Shown: positions 1 to 5,091, counted from the stretch's first letter. The stretch is 5,091 nucleotides of DNA from Terriglobus sp. (GCA_023265355.1 JAHFTZ010000212.1:1-5091), one strand, 5' to 3'. The notes: generated by a model not told the origin, from the letters alone. Made by a program: numbers and translations.

Positions 1-1119
1 TCCCGGCTCCAACACATGGATCTCAAGCTGGAAGCGAAGAACCGCGACATCGTGCACATCAACCCGCAAACGGCCGGTTACACGGCTCCGCAGCTGGAGG
101 CCTTTTATCGCACCCTGGAAGATCGCTTCCACGCCATACCGGGTGTAAAGAAGGTCGGCCTCAGCACCTATACCCCGATGGAGGACAATAACTGGGGCAA
201 CGGTCTCCAAGTACAGGGCCAGCCCAGGCATGTCATCGGAGCCTCCTTCGTCAAAACTAACCCGGAGTACTTCGACTCAGTAGGAACGCGCCTCGTAGCA
301 GGACGCGGGTTTACAACGCGGGACACTGCGAGTTCTCCCACAGCCACCATCATCAACCAGACCTTGTCGAAGCAGTTCTTCAAAGACGCCAGTCCCCTGG
401 GACAGCACATAGGTTCTCCCGACTCTCCCGGAGACTATGAGATCGTCGGCGTCGTCGAAGACACGGCCTACCAGAGCGTCAAGTGGAAGGATCATGGCAT
501 GTACTTCGTGCCCATGATGCAGCGGCCCCTAAGTTCCAAAGGTCCCGCAGATAAAGATGAAGGCCTCTACGCCGGAGCCATCGTGCTCCAGACAGAGCGT
601 CCCATGGAAAACATCGAGTCCCTCACCCGGCGAACTCTCGCCAGCATCAACCCCAATCTCTCCGTCGTGAAGTTCCAGACCTTTGACGCGCAAATCGCCG
701 ATCGGTTCACCGACGACAGGACCATCGCGCGCCTCACCATGCTCTTCGGCGGACTCGCGTTGCTCCTTGCCTCCGTCGGCCTCTACGGCGTGACGTCCTA
801 CACCGTCGCCCGTCGCACCTCAGAGATCGGCATCCGCATGGCACTCGGTGCGGAACGGTCCAGCGTCGTAACGATGATCCTGCGCAGCGCCATGCTTCAG
901 GCGGGAATAGGGCTGGCTATCGGGATTCCGGTAGCGCTCTTCTGCGTACGCTATGTAAAGTCGCAGTTGTATAACATCACCACCGTCGATGCCACCGTCG
1001 ATGCCAGCGTGATGATCACCGCCGTGATGACCCTGGCCGTAGCCGCAGGGCTAGCGGGTCTCATCCCTGCCCGGCGCGCAGCTTCCACAGATCCAGCACA
1101 AGCTTTGAGGACGGAATAG
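1..1119 (+). CDS. ABC transporter permease, MacB/FtsX (ADOP-like), 3' part only
   Basis: Frame 1 is open from the first base (SRLQH precedes the first Met at base 16) to TAG at 1117-1119, so the gene begins outside the window. The 372 visible codons fit the C-terminal half of a MacB-like permease. Codons ~1-235 form a soluble periplasmic MacB-type domain, with AFYRTLEDRFHAIPGV and later EIVGVVEDT typical of it. A terminal FtsX domain follows with three hydrophobic segments at about codons 246-268, 292-316 and 336-355. Between the first two lies the cytoplasmic coupling motif RRTSEIGIRMALGA. The ending PARRAASTDPAQALRTE is the usual close of the acidobacterial duplicated permease (ADOP) group, whose full members are about 800 residues. 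It should sit in the inner membrane and work with the adjoining ATPase. The substrate cannot be told. Oddity: a 12-bp tandem duplication adds a second TVDA in the loop before the last membrane segment. Confidence 0.93.
   Translation, partial: SRLQHMDLKLEAKNRDIVHINPQTAGYTAPQLEAFYRTLEDRFHAIPGVKKVGLSTYTPMEDNNWGNGLQVQGQPRHVIGASFVKTNPEYFDSVGTRLVAGRGFTTRDTASSPTATIINQTLSKQFFKDASPLGQHIGSPDSPGDYEIVGVVEDTAYQSVKWKDHGMYFVPMMQRPLSSKGPADKDEGLYAGAIVLQTERPMENIESLTRRTLASINPNLSVVKFQTFDAQIADRFTDDRTIARLTMLFGGLALLLASVGLYGVTSYTVARRTSEIGIRMALGAERSSVVTMILRSAMLQAGIGLAIGIPVALFCVRYVKSQLYNITTVDATVDASVMITAVMTLAVAAGLAGLIPARRAASTDPAQALRTE
982..1005 (+). repeat. 12-bp perfect tandem duplication inside the permease gene
   Basis: ACCGTCGATGCC occurs twice back to back (982-993 and 994-1005), in frame, giving TVDATVDA in the short periplasmic loop before the last membrane helix of the permease. 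It looks like a slippage duplication that kept the frame. Effect on function is unknown. Confidence 0.9.
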
Positions 1120-1803
1120 ATGATTGAGTTGAAAAATCTTGAACGCAGCTTCCGTGCGGGTCATGAAGAGCTCTGGGTACTACGACGCATCTCTCTCACC
1201 ATTCGCGAAGGCGAATTTCTCACCATCATGGGACCCTCGGGCGCCGGGAAATCCTCCCTCCTCAACGTCCTTGCCATGCTCGACGACCAGTGGCGCGGCG
1301 AGTTCTTCTTTGAAGACCTACCTGTCCACGCGATGAACCGCAAACAGCGCAGCGACCTCGCTCGCCGCCGCATCGGTATGGTCTTCCAGAGCTACCACCT
1401 GCTCGACGACCTTACCGTGGCGGAGAACCTCGATCTCCCGCTCACCTACAAAAACATCCCCAGCAAAGAGCGCCAGTCGCTCGTAGCCGACACGCTCGAC
1501 CGCTTCCAGATTGTCGGCAAGAAAGACCTCTTCCCCAGCCAGCTCTCCGGCGGACAGCAACAGCTCGTCGGCATCGCGCGCGCAGTGATCCACAAGCCCT
1601 CTCTCCTGCTCGCCGACGAACCCACAGGCAACCTGCACTCCGCGCAGGCCCGCGAGATCATGGAACTCTTCCGCCAACTCAACGCCGAAGGCACCACCAT
1701 CGTCCAGGTCACGCACTCCGAGACAAACGCCGAGTACGGCTCCCGCACCATCGAACTGCGTGACGGCTGGATCCACCTCGATACCGCCAACCCACCCGCG
1801 TAA
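1120..1803 (+). CDS. ABC transporter ATP-binding protein, MacB/LolD-like
   Basis: This 227-residue protein is the full size of a single nucleotide-binding domain of the MacB/LolD/FtsE type. ATP hydrolysis here would power the FtsX-type permease encoded just upstream. Visible motifs are Walker A GPSGAGKSS (38-46), Q-loop Q90 (MVFQS), signature LSGGQ (142-146), Walker B LLLADEP (162-168, catalytic E167) and switch histidine H199 (VTHS). Two positions differ from the textbook form: the D-loop reads GNLHS, where GNLDS is usual, and the signature continues LSGGQQQLVGIARA with Leu149 in place of the usual Arg. Both look like subfamily variants, since all catalytic residues are intact. The ATG follows the permease stop with no gap; GAGGA at 1107-1111 lies 8 bases upstream as ribosome binding site. 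The pair is therefore very likely co-transcribed and translationally coupled. Confidence 0.95.
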   Translation: MIELKNLERSFRAGHEELWVLRRISLTIREGEFLTIMGPSGAGKSSLLNVLAMLDDQWRGEFFFEDLPVHAMNRKQRSDLARRRIGMVFQSYHLLDDLTVAENLDLPLTYKNIPSKERQSLVADTLDRFQIVGKKDLFPSQLSGGQQQLVGIARAVIHKPSLLLADEPTGNLHSAQAREIMELFRQLNAEGTTIVQVTHSETNAEYGSRTIELRDGWIHLDTANPPA

Positions 1804-1866
1804 GGAAACACGGAGCAGAATTTCGCAAATACTTCAGCCTGCGCAGAAGTCATCCACTGCTTGCAA

Positions 1867-1889
1867 TTCTTCCCCGGTTTGGGGATGAA
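1867..1889 (+). terminator. Possible hairpin after the ABC unit (weak terminator candidate)
   Basis: TTCTTCCCC (1867-1875) pairs with GGGGATGAA (1881-1889) with one T-T mismatch and a 5-base loop; the inner TCCCC/GGGGA stem is perfect. It lies 63 bases after the ATPase stop. The bases after it (ATTTCGGTTTT) are T-rich but not an uninterrupted T tract, so intrinsic termination is only possible. Confidence 0.25.
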
Positions 1890-1934
1890 ATTTCGGTTTT
1901 GAAACAAGAACGGAATTGGCGAAGAGTGGCCGTT

Positions 1935-1960
1935 GGGCATATACTTCGGGCATCGGGCAT
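1935..1960 (+). repeat. Three GGGCAT copies, two in a 7-bp tandem
   Basis: GGGCAT occurs at 1935-1940, 1948-1953 and 1955-1960; the last two belong to a perfect tandem CGGGCAT pair (1947-1953, 1954-1960). They lie 66-91 bases upstream of the comF-family start and could be protein-binding iterons or chance. No function can be assigned. Confidence 0.5.
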
Positions 1961-2025
1961 GTACGCCGCTCTGCTGGCAGGTCTCCCCCTTCCGCCAGAT
2001 CTCCAGAGTGAAACAGCTCGTGTGA

Positions 2026-2952
2026 GTGAGGTGCGTCTTCCCCCAGGCGTCGAGGAGCAAGTTCGACTCGGATCCCGATCTCCTTCCCGGTGCCCCGGCA
2101 CACGCGCTGCCGCGTTTTGCGCGCTCTCTAGCTCAGCGCTCCTTCGCTTCGCTCCTCTCCGTCTTCGCTCCCGGAGAATGCGCTCTCTGCTCTAACTCAC
2201 TTTTAGAAGCTCGCCTCGCACCTCTCTGCGAACTCTGTCTGGCCAAGCTGAAACCGGCAAAGCTCTTGGAGTGTGTCGTCTGTGTGGAGGCACTCGGCAT
2301 GGAATCCGTCTGGGCTCATGGAGAAGAGGCACGGATTCCCTGCACCCTCTGCCGCCTCTCACCTCCGCCTTTCGCCCGCGCAACCTCCTTCGGCCTGTAC
2401 GAAGGGGCTCTGCGCCAGATGATCCATCTGTTGAAGTTTCAAGGACAAACGGCGCTCGCAGACATCCTGGGAGACCACCTCGCCACGGCCCTGGAGGCTC
2501 TTCGCCCCGAAGCGCCCGCGGAGATGCTTGTTCTCTCCGTCCCTCTCTTCCGCTCCAAGCGTCCCTTCAACCAAAGCACCCTTCTGGCCAACCGCGCCGT
2601 CGCCCAGTTGAAGCGAAGAGATCCCGCATGGAAGCTTCGCGAAGACCATACCCTGCTTCGTCGCGTCCGTCCGACGCAGAGCCAGTTTCAGCTCTCGCCC
2701 AGGCAGCGCCGTCTCAACCTCCGCGGTGCCTTCAGTGTGGCAAGGCCCGAAAAGATCACTGGCCGCGACATCCTGCTCATCGACGACATCTACACCACCG
2801 GAGCCACGGCCCGCGAATGCAGCAAGACGCTTCTAGCCGCCGGTGCCCGCTCCGTCCACATCCTCACTCTCGCCCGCGCACAACAGGGGCAGGTCGCCGA
2901 GCGTTGGCAGCCCGGCACACCACTCCATACCACTCACTTTCGATCGGCCTAA
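2026..2952 (+). CDS. comF: ComF-family phosphoribosyltransferase-like protein
   Basis: The 308-residue product has the ComF layout. Four CxxC pairs (C52/C55, C68/C71, C83/C86, C106/C109) form the N-terminal zinc-binding part. Then come YEGALRQMIHLLKFQG (125-140), VPLFRSKRPFNQS (172-184), RPTQSQFQLSPRQR (215-228) and the PRPP-binding signature ILLIDDIYTTGAT (249-261). ComF proteins are cytoplasmic and needed for natural transformation in several bacteria, acting after DNA capture at the membrane; the chemical reaction is unsettled. The start is unsure: GTG at 2026 follows an in-frame TGA (2023-2025), has no clear ribosome binding site, and gives about 38 residues before the usual ComF beginning near FASLLSVFAPGECALC. 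No ATG, GTG or TTG lies closer in frame. Family members are commonly nearer 230-260 residues, so the extra N-terminal stretch may be untranslated or reflect a changed 5' end. The HNH gene follows 27 bases downstream. Confidence 0.9.
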   Translation: MRCVFPQASRSKFDSDPDLLPGAPAHALPRFARSLAQRSFASLLSVFAPGECALCSNSLLEARLAPLCELCLAKLKPAKLLECVVCVEALGMESVWAHGEEARIPCTLCRLSPPPFARATSFGLYEGALRQMIHLLKFQGQTALADILGDHLATALEALRPEAPAEMLVLSVPLFRSKRPFNQSTLLANRAVAQLKRRDPAWKLREDHTLLRRVRPTQSQFQLSPRQRRLNLRGAFSVARPEKITGRDILLIDDIYTTGATARECSKTLLAAGARSVHILTLARAQQGQVAERWQPGTPLHTTHFRSA

Positions 2953-2965
2953 CGCAAAAAGTCAT

Positions 2966-2971
2966 AAGGAG
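2966..2971 (+). promoter_or_regulatory. Strong Shine-Dalgarno of the HNH gene
   Basis: AAGGAG lies 8 bases before ATG 2980. It supports the full-length start with its unusual N-terminal extension over any internal Met such as codon 107. Confidence 0.85.
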
Positions 2972-2979
2972 TACGCCCC

Positions 2980-3702
2980 ATGCACGCGACGACCTACGAC
3001 AATCAGCAAAACAGCCTTCGCCCCACTCCGCCTGGTCATGTTCCCGGTCACGCTCCCAGTCTGCTCAAACCAGCAGCCTTTGGAACCAAGGCGCGCAAAC
3101 AGAAGTCCCTCGCCAAGTGCCACACCCTGGCGCACCGCAGCCAGACTGAGCCCTCCCGCGCTCGCGGCGGCCAACTCCAGACGCCGGTTCTCGTGCTCAA
3201 TGCCTCCTACGAACCCATCAACATCTGCGGAGCCCGCCGCGCCCTCGTGCTCGTTCTGAAGGGCGTCGCCCGCACCGAAGAAGAGCAGGGCGCCACCATG
3301 CACGCCGCACGCGTGCGTATGCCCATGCCCTCGGTGATCCGGCTGCTCGAATACCGCCGCATCCCCCACCAGACGCGCGCCCTCTCCCGCAAAAATATTC
3401 TTCTGCGTGACCGCTCCACCTGCCAGTACTGCGCAGTCGTCTTCCCCAGCGGAGACCTCACGCTCGATCACGTCATTCCCCGCTCGCGCGGAGGCACCTC
3501 TACCTGGGAAAACCTCGTCGCCTGCTGCCATAACTGCAATCGTCGCAAAGGCAGCCAGCTTCTCCATGAACTCCGCGATATGAAGCTCCTCCGCCAGCCC
3601 AGCCCCTTCAGCCTCCACACCTCACGCCACATCATGCGGATGCTTGGATCAGGCGAAGCAAACTGGCGAAAGTACCTGTACTTTGAGGCTCAAGCCTCCT
3701 GA
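2980..3702 (+). CDS. HNH endonuclease family protein
   Basis: This 240-residue protein carries a complete HNH nuclease module. CQYC (148-151) and CHNC (183-186) form the zinc site. The catalytic core reads [13 protein letters not shown] (160-172) with D163/H164, then WENLVACC with N178, then N187 after the second cysteine pair. Upstream, [21 protein letters not shown] (68-88) and [29 protein letters not shown] (116-144) are the conserved lead-in of a widespread stand-alone HNH family whose cellular role is poorly known. The module predicts metal-dependent DNA cleavage or nicking. Residues 1-66 are a basic, low-complexity extension before the conserved part. The ATG start is well supported by AAGGAG at 2966-2971, 8 bases upstream. 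It lies 27 bases after comF on the same strand and is probably in the same operon. No toxin, immunity or methylase partner is visible. Confidence 0.93.
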   Translation: MHATTYDNQQNSLRPTPPGHVPGHAPSLLKPAAFGTKARKQKSLAKCHTLAHRSQTEPSRARGGQLQTPVLVLNASYEPINICGARRALVLVLKGVARTEEEQGATMHAARVRMPMPSVIRLLEYRRIPHQTRALSRKNILLRDRSTCQYCAVVFPSGDLTLDHVIPRSRGGTSTWENLVACCHNCNRRKGSQLLHELRDMKLLRQPSPFSLHTSRHIMRMLGSGEANWRKYLYFEAQAS

Positions 3703-3707
3703 AACTA

Positions 3708-4067
3708 CTGCCCGCTGCCGTGCAGGACGGCTGCATCCCGTCCTCTCAGCGAACGTCCCGTTTCCGCACCAACCGGTAGCATAAGCGGACCTGCCTGTTC
3801 AGCTGTCGTGCACATCGCCTGATCGCCTCTCCGTCCGGCTGAACTGGATGGATTGAAGGCAGTCATTAGAAGCCGATCGAAGCGCTGTCCAATGCTCCCG
3901 CGTGCGTCCACAAATCCCCAAGACTGATTTCTCCATTTCGGGAATAATTCGAGCCGCCGCGAATTAATCACAATGAGATCGCCAAAGTCGCCATGTACAC
4001 CCTTTGAATCGGCTGCAATGTTTGCCTCTTCAAGTAGGATAGGAACGCCCGTTGACGCTATGAAAGC
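3708..4067 (-). pseudogene. Possible decayed minus-strand frame
   Basis: On the minus strand one frame is open for 120 codons, from just after TGA (4070-4068) to TAG (3707-3705). Its first ~70 codons look protein-like, with phrases such as GVPILLEEANIAADSKG, HGDFGDLIVINSRRLELF and GQRFDRLLMTAFN. The remainder turns compositionally random. No ATG opens the frame; the first start is an internal GTG at 3971-3969 without a clear ribosome binding site. I do not recognise a family. It may be the remnant of a gene that lost its ends, or a chance opening. Confidence 0.2.
3724..3744 (+). terminator. Hairpin after the HNH gene (terminator candidate)
   Basis: AGGACGG (3724-3730) and CCGTCCT (3738-3744) form a perfect 7-bp stem with a 7-base loop, starting 22 bases after the HNH stop. 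No T tract follows, so it would be a factor-assisted terminator or an mRNA 3' end stabiliser rather than a classical intrinsic terminator. Confidence 0.4.
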
Positions 4068-4080
4068 TCAATAGTTGCAA

Positions 4081-4162
4081 GGATACGTTACCTTAGTACC
4101 TACAACTTCCGTACTACTTCGTTATGTATATGAAAACAATAGACTTGTACAAGGTTACATCC
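4081..4162 (+). repeat. Imperfect inverted repeat in the AT-rich leader
   Basis: The left arm GGATACGTTACCTTAGTAC (4081-4099) matches the reverse complement of the right arm GTACAAGGTTACATCC (4147-4162) at 15 of 16 bases, if a 2-base and a 1-base gap are allowed in the left arm. The spacer is 47 bases. Nested within are AGTAC (4095-4099)/GTACT (4111-4115) and, at the right arm, the 10-bp palindrome CTTGTACAAG (4144-4153). It could fold as a leader RNA or serve as operator DNA. Confidence 0.4.
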
Positions 4163-4171
4163 TAGAGTGGA

Positions 4172-4194
4172 TTTGTCAGGCAAGTCCAGACAAA
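4172..4194 (+). promoter_or_regulatory. Small leader hairpin before the peptide gene
   Basis: TTTGTC (4172-4177) and GACAAA (4189-4194) form a perfect 6-bp stem with an 11-base loop, 8 bases before the ribosome binding site of the peptide gene. It may stabilise the leader or influence translation; no known riboswitch class is recognised. Confidence 0.3.
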
Positions 4195-4202
4195 AAATCT
4201 CA

Positions 4203-4207
4203 GGGAG
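4203..4207 (+). promoter_or_regulatory. Ribosome binding site fixing the peptide start
   Basis: GGGAG sits 8 bases before ATG 4216. It favours this start over the in-frame TTG at 4075, which would put 47 residues in front of the signal peptide. Confidence 0.75.
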
Positions 4208-4215
4208 TAACCCAC

Positions 4216-4392
4216 ATGAAAAACATTGTTCGCGCCTTCGTAGTCGCCCTCGTCCTCACCGGCTCTGCCGCCACCGCCTACACCGCGAACTCCGGTGCCA
4301 TCGTCACGAACGCGACCACTGTCAGCGCGATCCCGAAGCCCATGTGCCCCCTGGATGACCCCAACCACTGCGGTATGGGCCAGAATCGCTAA
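4216..4392 (+). CDS. Small exported peptide with C-X7-C motif
   Basis: This 58-residue product has a clear signal peptide: a short basic start (MKNIVR), a hydrophobic core (AFVVALVLTGSAA, about 7-19) and an ATA cleavage motif giving a likely cut after A21. The mature peptide of about 37 residues begins YTANSG, has a Thr/Ala/Val-rich middle, and ends with a Pro-rich tail containing C44 and C52 (CPLDDPNHC, a C-X7-C) followed by GMGQNR. In an oxidising periplasm the two cysteines could form a disulfide loop; D47, D48 and H51 lie inside it. There is no lipobox, so it is not a lipoprotein. I do not recognise a named family and no activity can be assigned. It precedes the membrane protein gene by 85 bases on the same strand. 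It could be a signalling peptide, a small structural or envelope protein, or a bacteriocin-like product; none is shown. Confidence 0.8.
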   Translation: MKNIVRAFVVALVLTGSAATAYTANSGAIVTNATTVSAIPKPMCPLDDPNHCGMGQNR

Positions 4393-4429
4393 ATCTCGCT
4401 TTTTAGTTTGGAATTTCCCAATTTAGTCA

Positions 4430-4458
4430 TTGCCCGCCGACATCTGCTTCGCTATGCT
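4430..4458 (+). promoter_or_regulatory. Sigma70-type promoter candidate for the membrane protein gene
   Basis: TTGCCC (4430-4435) matches the -35 consensus at 4 of 6 and TATGCT (4453-4458) matches the -10 at 4 of 6, with the ideal 17-base spacer. Transcription would start near 4465, leaving a leader of only about a dozen bases with the ribosome binding site at its very beginning. Confidence 0.45.
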
Positions 4459-4483
4459 TCCAACTAGGAGTGGGCAGATGTCG
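4438..4483 (+). repeat. Perfect 10-bp inverted repeat over promoter and start codon
   Basis: CGACATCTGC (4438-4447) is the exact reverse complement of GCAGATGTCG (4474-4483), with a 26-base spacer. The left arm lies between the proposed -35 and -10; the right arm contains the ATG (4478-4480) of the membrane protein gene, and the ribosome binding site lies in the spacer. In a transcript reading through from the peptide gene it would form a hairpin burying the start codon, with two further G-U pairs possible. For a transcript starting near 4465 the left arm is absent, and the repeat would act only as DNA, for example as an operator. Confidence 0.6.
4466..4470 (+). promoter_or_regulatory. Ribosome binding site fixing the membrane protein start
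   Basis: AGGAG lies 7 bases before ATG 4478 and decides this start over later in-frame Met codons such as codon 12. Confidence 0.75.
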
Positions 4484-5091
4484 ACAAAGGCATGTTTGGA
4501 TCTCTTGGGAATGCTGGAAATTGGTCTCAGCTTAGCTGCGATCTTTTATCTGGTTCGCTCTGAGTCCGCCCGCGAGTATTGGTCTCTAACCTCTCTTTTG
4601 TCCGTCAGAGTCGCTGTAGCCATGATTGGTGTGACACTTGACCTCATGGCTGGCCACTTGATCAGCGGCCTGCATGCTTATGTATCGTATTTCTTTGTTT
4701 ATTGGATCGGTTTTGGCATTGAGACGCTTCTAGGCGTCCTGACGATTTACAGTATCTATCGTTCGGCCATGGCACCGCTCAAGGGTCTTCAAACTCTGGG
4801 CATGCTAATGTTCAGATGGGCTGCAGCCATCTCCACAGTCGTTGCCCTTGCAATCTCTCTTGGACCTCGCGTCAGGACGACAAGCTTCCTCATCTCGGCG
4901 GTAAGCCAGATGCAGCGCGCGACCAGTGTTTTGACCCTGAGCCTCCTTCTTTTCGTCTGCTTTGCCATTCGTCCGATGGGTCTGTCGTATCGCAGTCGAA
5001 TCTTTGGCGTGAGTCTCGGCCTTGGTGTATTTTCGACGATCAATATGATTCAGTCGGCATGGATGACGAGTAGCCACTCGCTTTATACGCT
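4478..5091 (+). CDS. Multi-pass membrane protein, 5' part (runs off window)
   Basis: The frame opens at ATG 4478 (MSTKACLDLLGMLEIG) and stays open for 204 codons to the window edge, so the C-terminus is missing. About six hydrophobic segments are visible: 8-26, 44-63, 68-94, 108-129, 150-165 and 176-194. The connecting parts include RSAMAPLKGLQTLG (95-108), which looks like a defined cytoplasmic linker, and IRPMGLSYRSRIFGVSLGLG (164-183), which resembles a recurrent motif I associate with uncharacterised acidobacterial membrane proteins; this last point is from memory and unverified. No ATP-binding, kinase or catalytic motif is seen in the visible part. Six or seven helices would suit a sensor or transport-like protein, but no function can be claimed. 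Third codon positions are visibly less GC-rich than in the first four genes. It follows the exported peptide gene by 85 bases but has its own promoter candidate. Confidence 0.85.
   Translation, partial: MSTKACLDLLGMLEIGLSLAAIFYLVRSESAREYWSLTSLLSVRVAVAMIGVTLDLMAGHLISGLHAYVSYFFVYWIGFGIETLLGVLTIYSIYRSAMAPLKGLQTLGMLMFRWAAAISTVVALAISLGPRVRTTSFLISAVSQMQRATSVLTLSLLLFVCFAIRPMGLSYRSRIFGVSLGLGVFSTINMIQSAWMTSSHSLYT

Larger units (their letters stand above)
1804..2025. other. Intergenic gap with odd stop-trinucleotide void
   Basis: This 222-base gap has no convincing + strand gene. From 1853 to 2127 the trinucleotides TTA, CTA and TCA never occur, so all three minus-strand frames stay open; no frame resembles a protein I recognise. 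The gap also contains a small hairpin (1867-1889), the palindrome GAAATTTC (1887-1894) and three copies of GGGCAT (1935-1960). It could be a dispersed repeat, an RNA element, or a remnant of a minus-strand gene. The void continues about 100 bases into the annotated comF-family gene, which makes that gene's 5' end uncertain. Confidence 0.5.
3703..4215. other. 513-base gap between HNH gene and peptide gene
   Basis: No convincing + strand gene lies here. The first part (3703-3970) is moderately GC-rich and holds a hairpin just after the HNH stop plus an open minus-strand frame of doubtful value. The second part (about 4071-4200) is clearly AT-richer, holds nested inverted repeats and probably carries the promoter and leader of the small exported peptide. 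I could not pick a convincing -35/-10 pair. Confidence 0.6.

Noticed and set aside
1446..2060. Minus-strand frame of 204 codons running from the intergenic gap into the ATPase gene
   Set aside because: Its larger part lies antisense to a certain ATPase gene and has no recognisable domain; only the intergenic portion is of interest and is reported separately.
1899..2195. + strand frame of 98 codons starting in the gap before the comF-family gene
   Set aside because: It overlaps the ComF frame out of phase, turns Arg/Leu/Ser-rich, lacks a ribosome binding site and shows no domain.
2271..3149. + strand frame of 292 codons overlapping the comF-family and HNH genes
   Set aside because: The translation is rich in Arg, Pro and Ser, as expected for an out-of-phase reading of GC-rich genes; both overlapped genes have firm motifs.
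2962..3618. Long minus-strand frame of 218 codons opposite the HNH gene
   Set aside because: It is a shadow of a GC-rich coding region; the product is Ala/Gly-rich with no family resemblance, while the + strand has clear HNH motifs.
4075..4215. Upstream extension of the peptide gene from a TTG at 4075
   Set aside because: It would bury the signal peptide behind 47 residues and ignores the ribosome binding site at 4203-4207 with ATG 4216 at ideal spacing.
4393..4425. T run (4400-4404) after the peptide gene as an intrinsic terminator
   Set aside because: No GC-rich stem precedes the T run; only a feeble TTGG/CCAA pairing follows it.
4789..5077. Minus-strand and alternative + strand frames near the right edge
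   Set aside because: All lie within the open membrane protein frame, have no signals of their own and show no recognisable domain.

Overview
The window looks like a chromosomal segment from an acidobacterium, probably of the Terriglobia (Granulicella/Edaphobacter/Terriglobus-like). This is inferred from the ADOP-type FtsX permease ending paired with a MacB/LolD-like ATPase, and from the GC-rich codon use of the first four genes. No rRNA or other marker gene is present to fix the taxonomy. All credible genes lie on the + strand.

Layout: (1) 1-1119 is the 3' part of a MacB/FtsX-type ABC permease. Its stop codon directly abuts the start of its ATPase (1120-1803), so the two form a translationally coupled export-type ABC unit. 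(2) 1804-2025 is a non-coding gap with an odd composition: none of TTA, CTA or TCA occurs from 1853 to 2127, so all three minus-strand frames are open across it. This stretch runs into the 5' end of the next gene. (3) 2026-2952 is a ComF-family phosphoribosyltransferase-like protein. Twenty-seven bases later comes a stand-alone HNH endonuclease (2980-3702) with a strong ribosome binding site; the two probably form a small operon. (4) 3703-4215 is a 513-base gap. It holds a possible hairpin just after the HNH gene, a possible decayed minus-strand frame, and an AT-rich patch with nested inverted repeats that leads into the next gene. (5) 4216-4392 encodes a 58-residue pre-peptide with a signal sequence and a mature part of about 37 residues carrying a C-X7-C motif. 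(6) 4478 to the end of the window is the 5' part of a multi-pass membrane protein whose reading frame runs off the edge. A perfect 10-bp inverted repeat and a recognisable sigma70-type promoter overlap its start.

Working together: the ABC pair would move or extrude an unknown substrate across the inner membrane. ComF and the HNH nuclease both belong to families linked to DNA uptake or DNA processing, but their joint role is unknown. The secreted peptide and the membrane protein are adjacent and co-oriented and are the least explained part of the window. A functional link between them is speculation.
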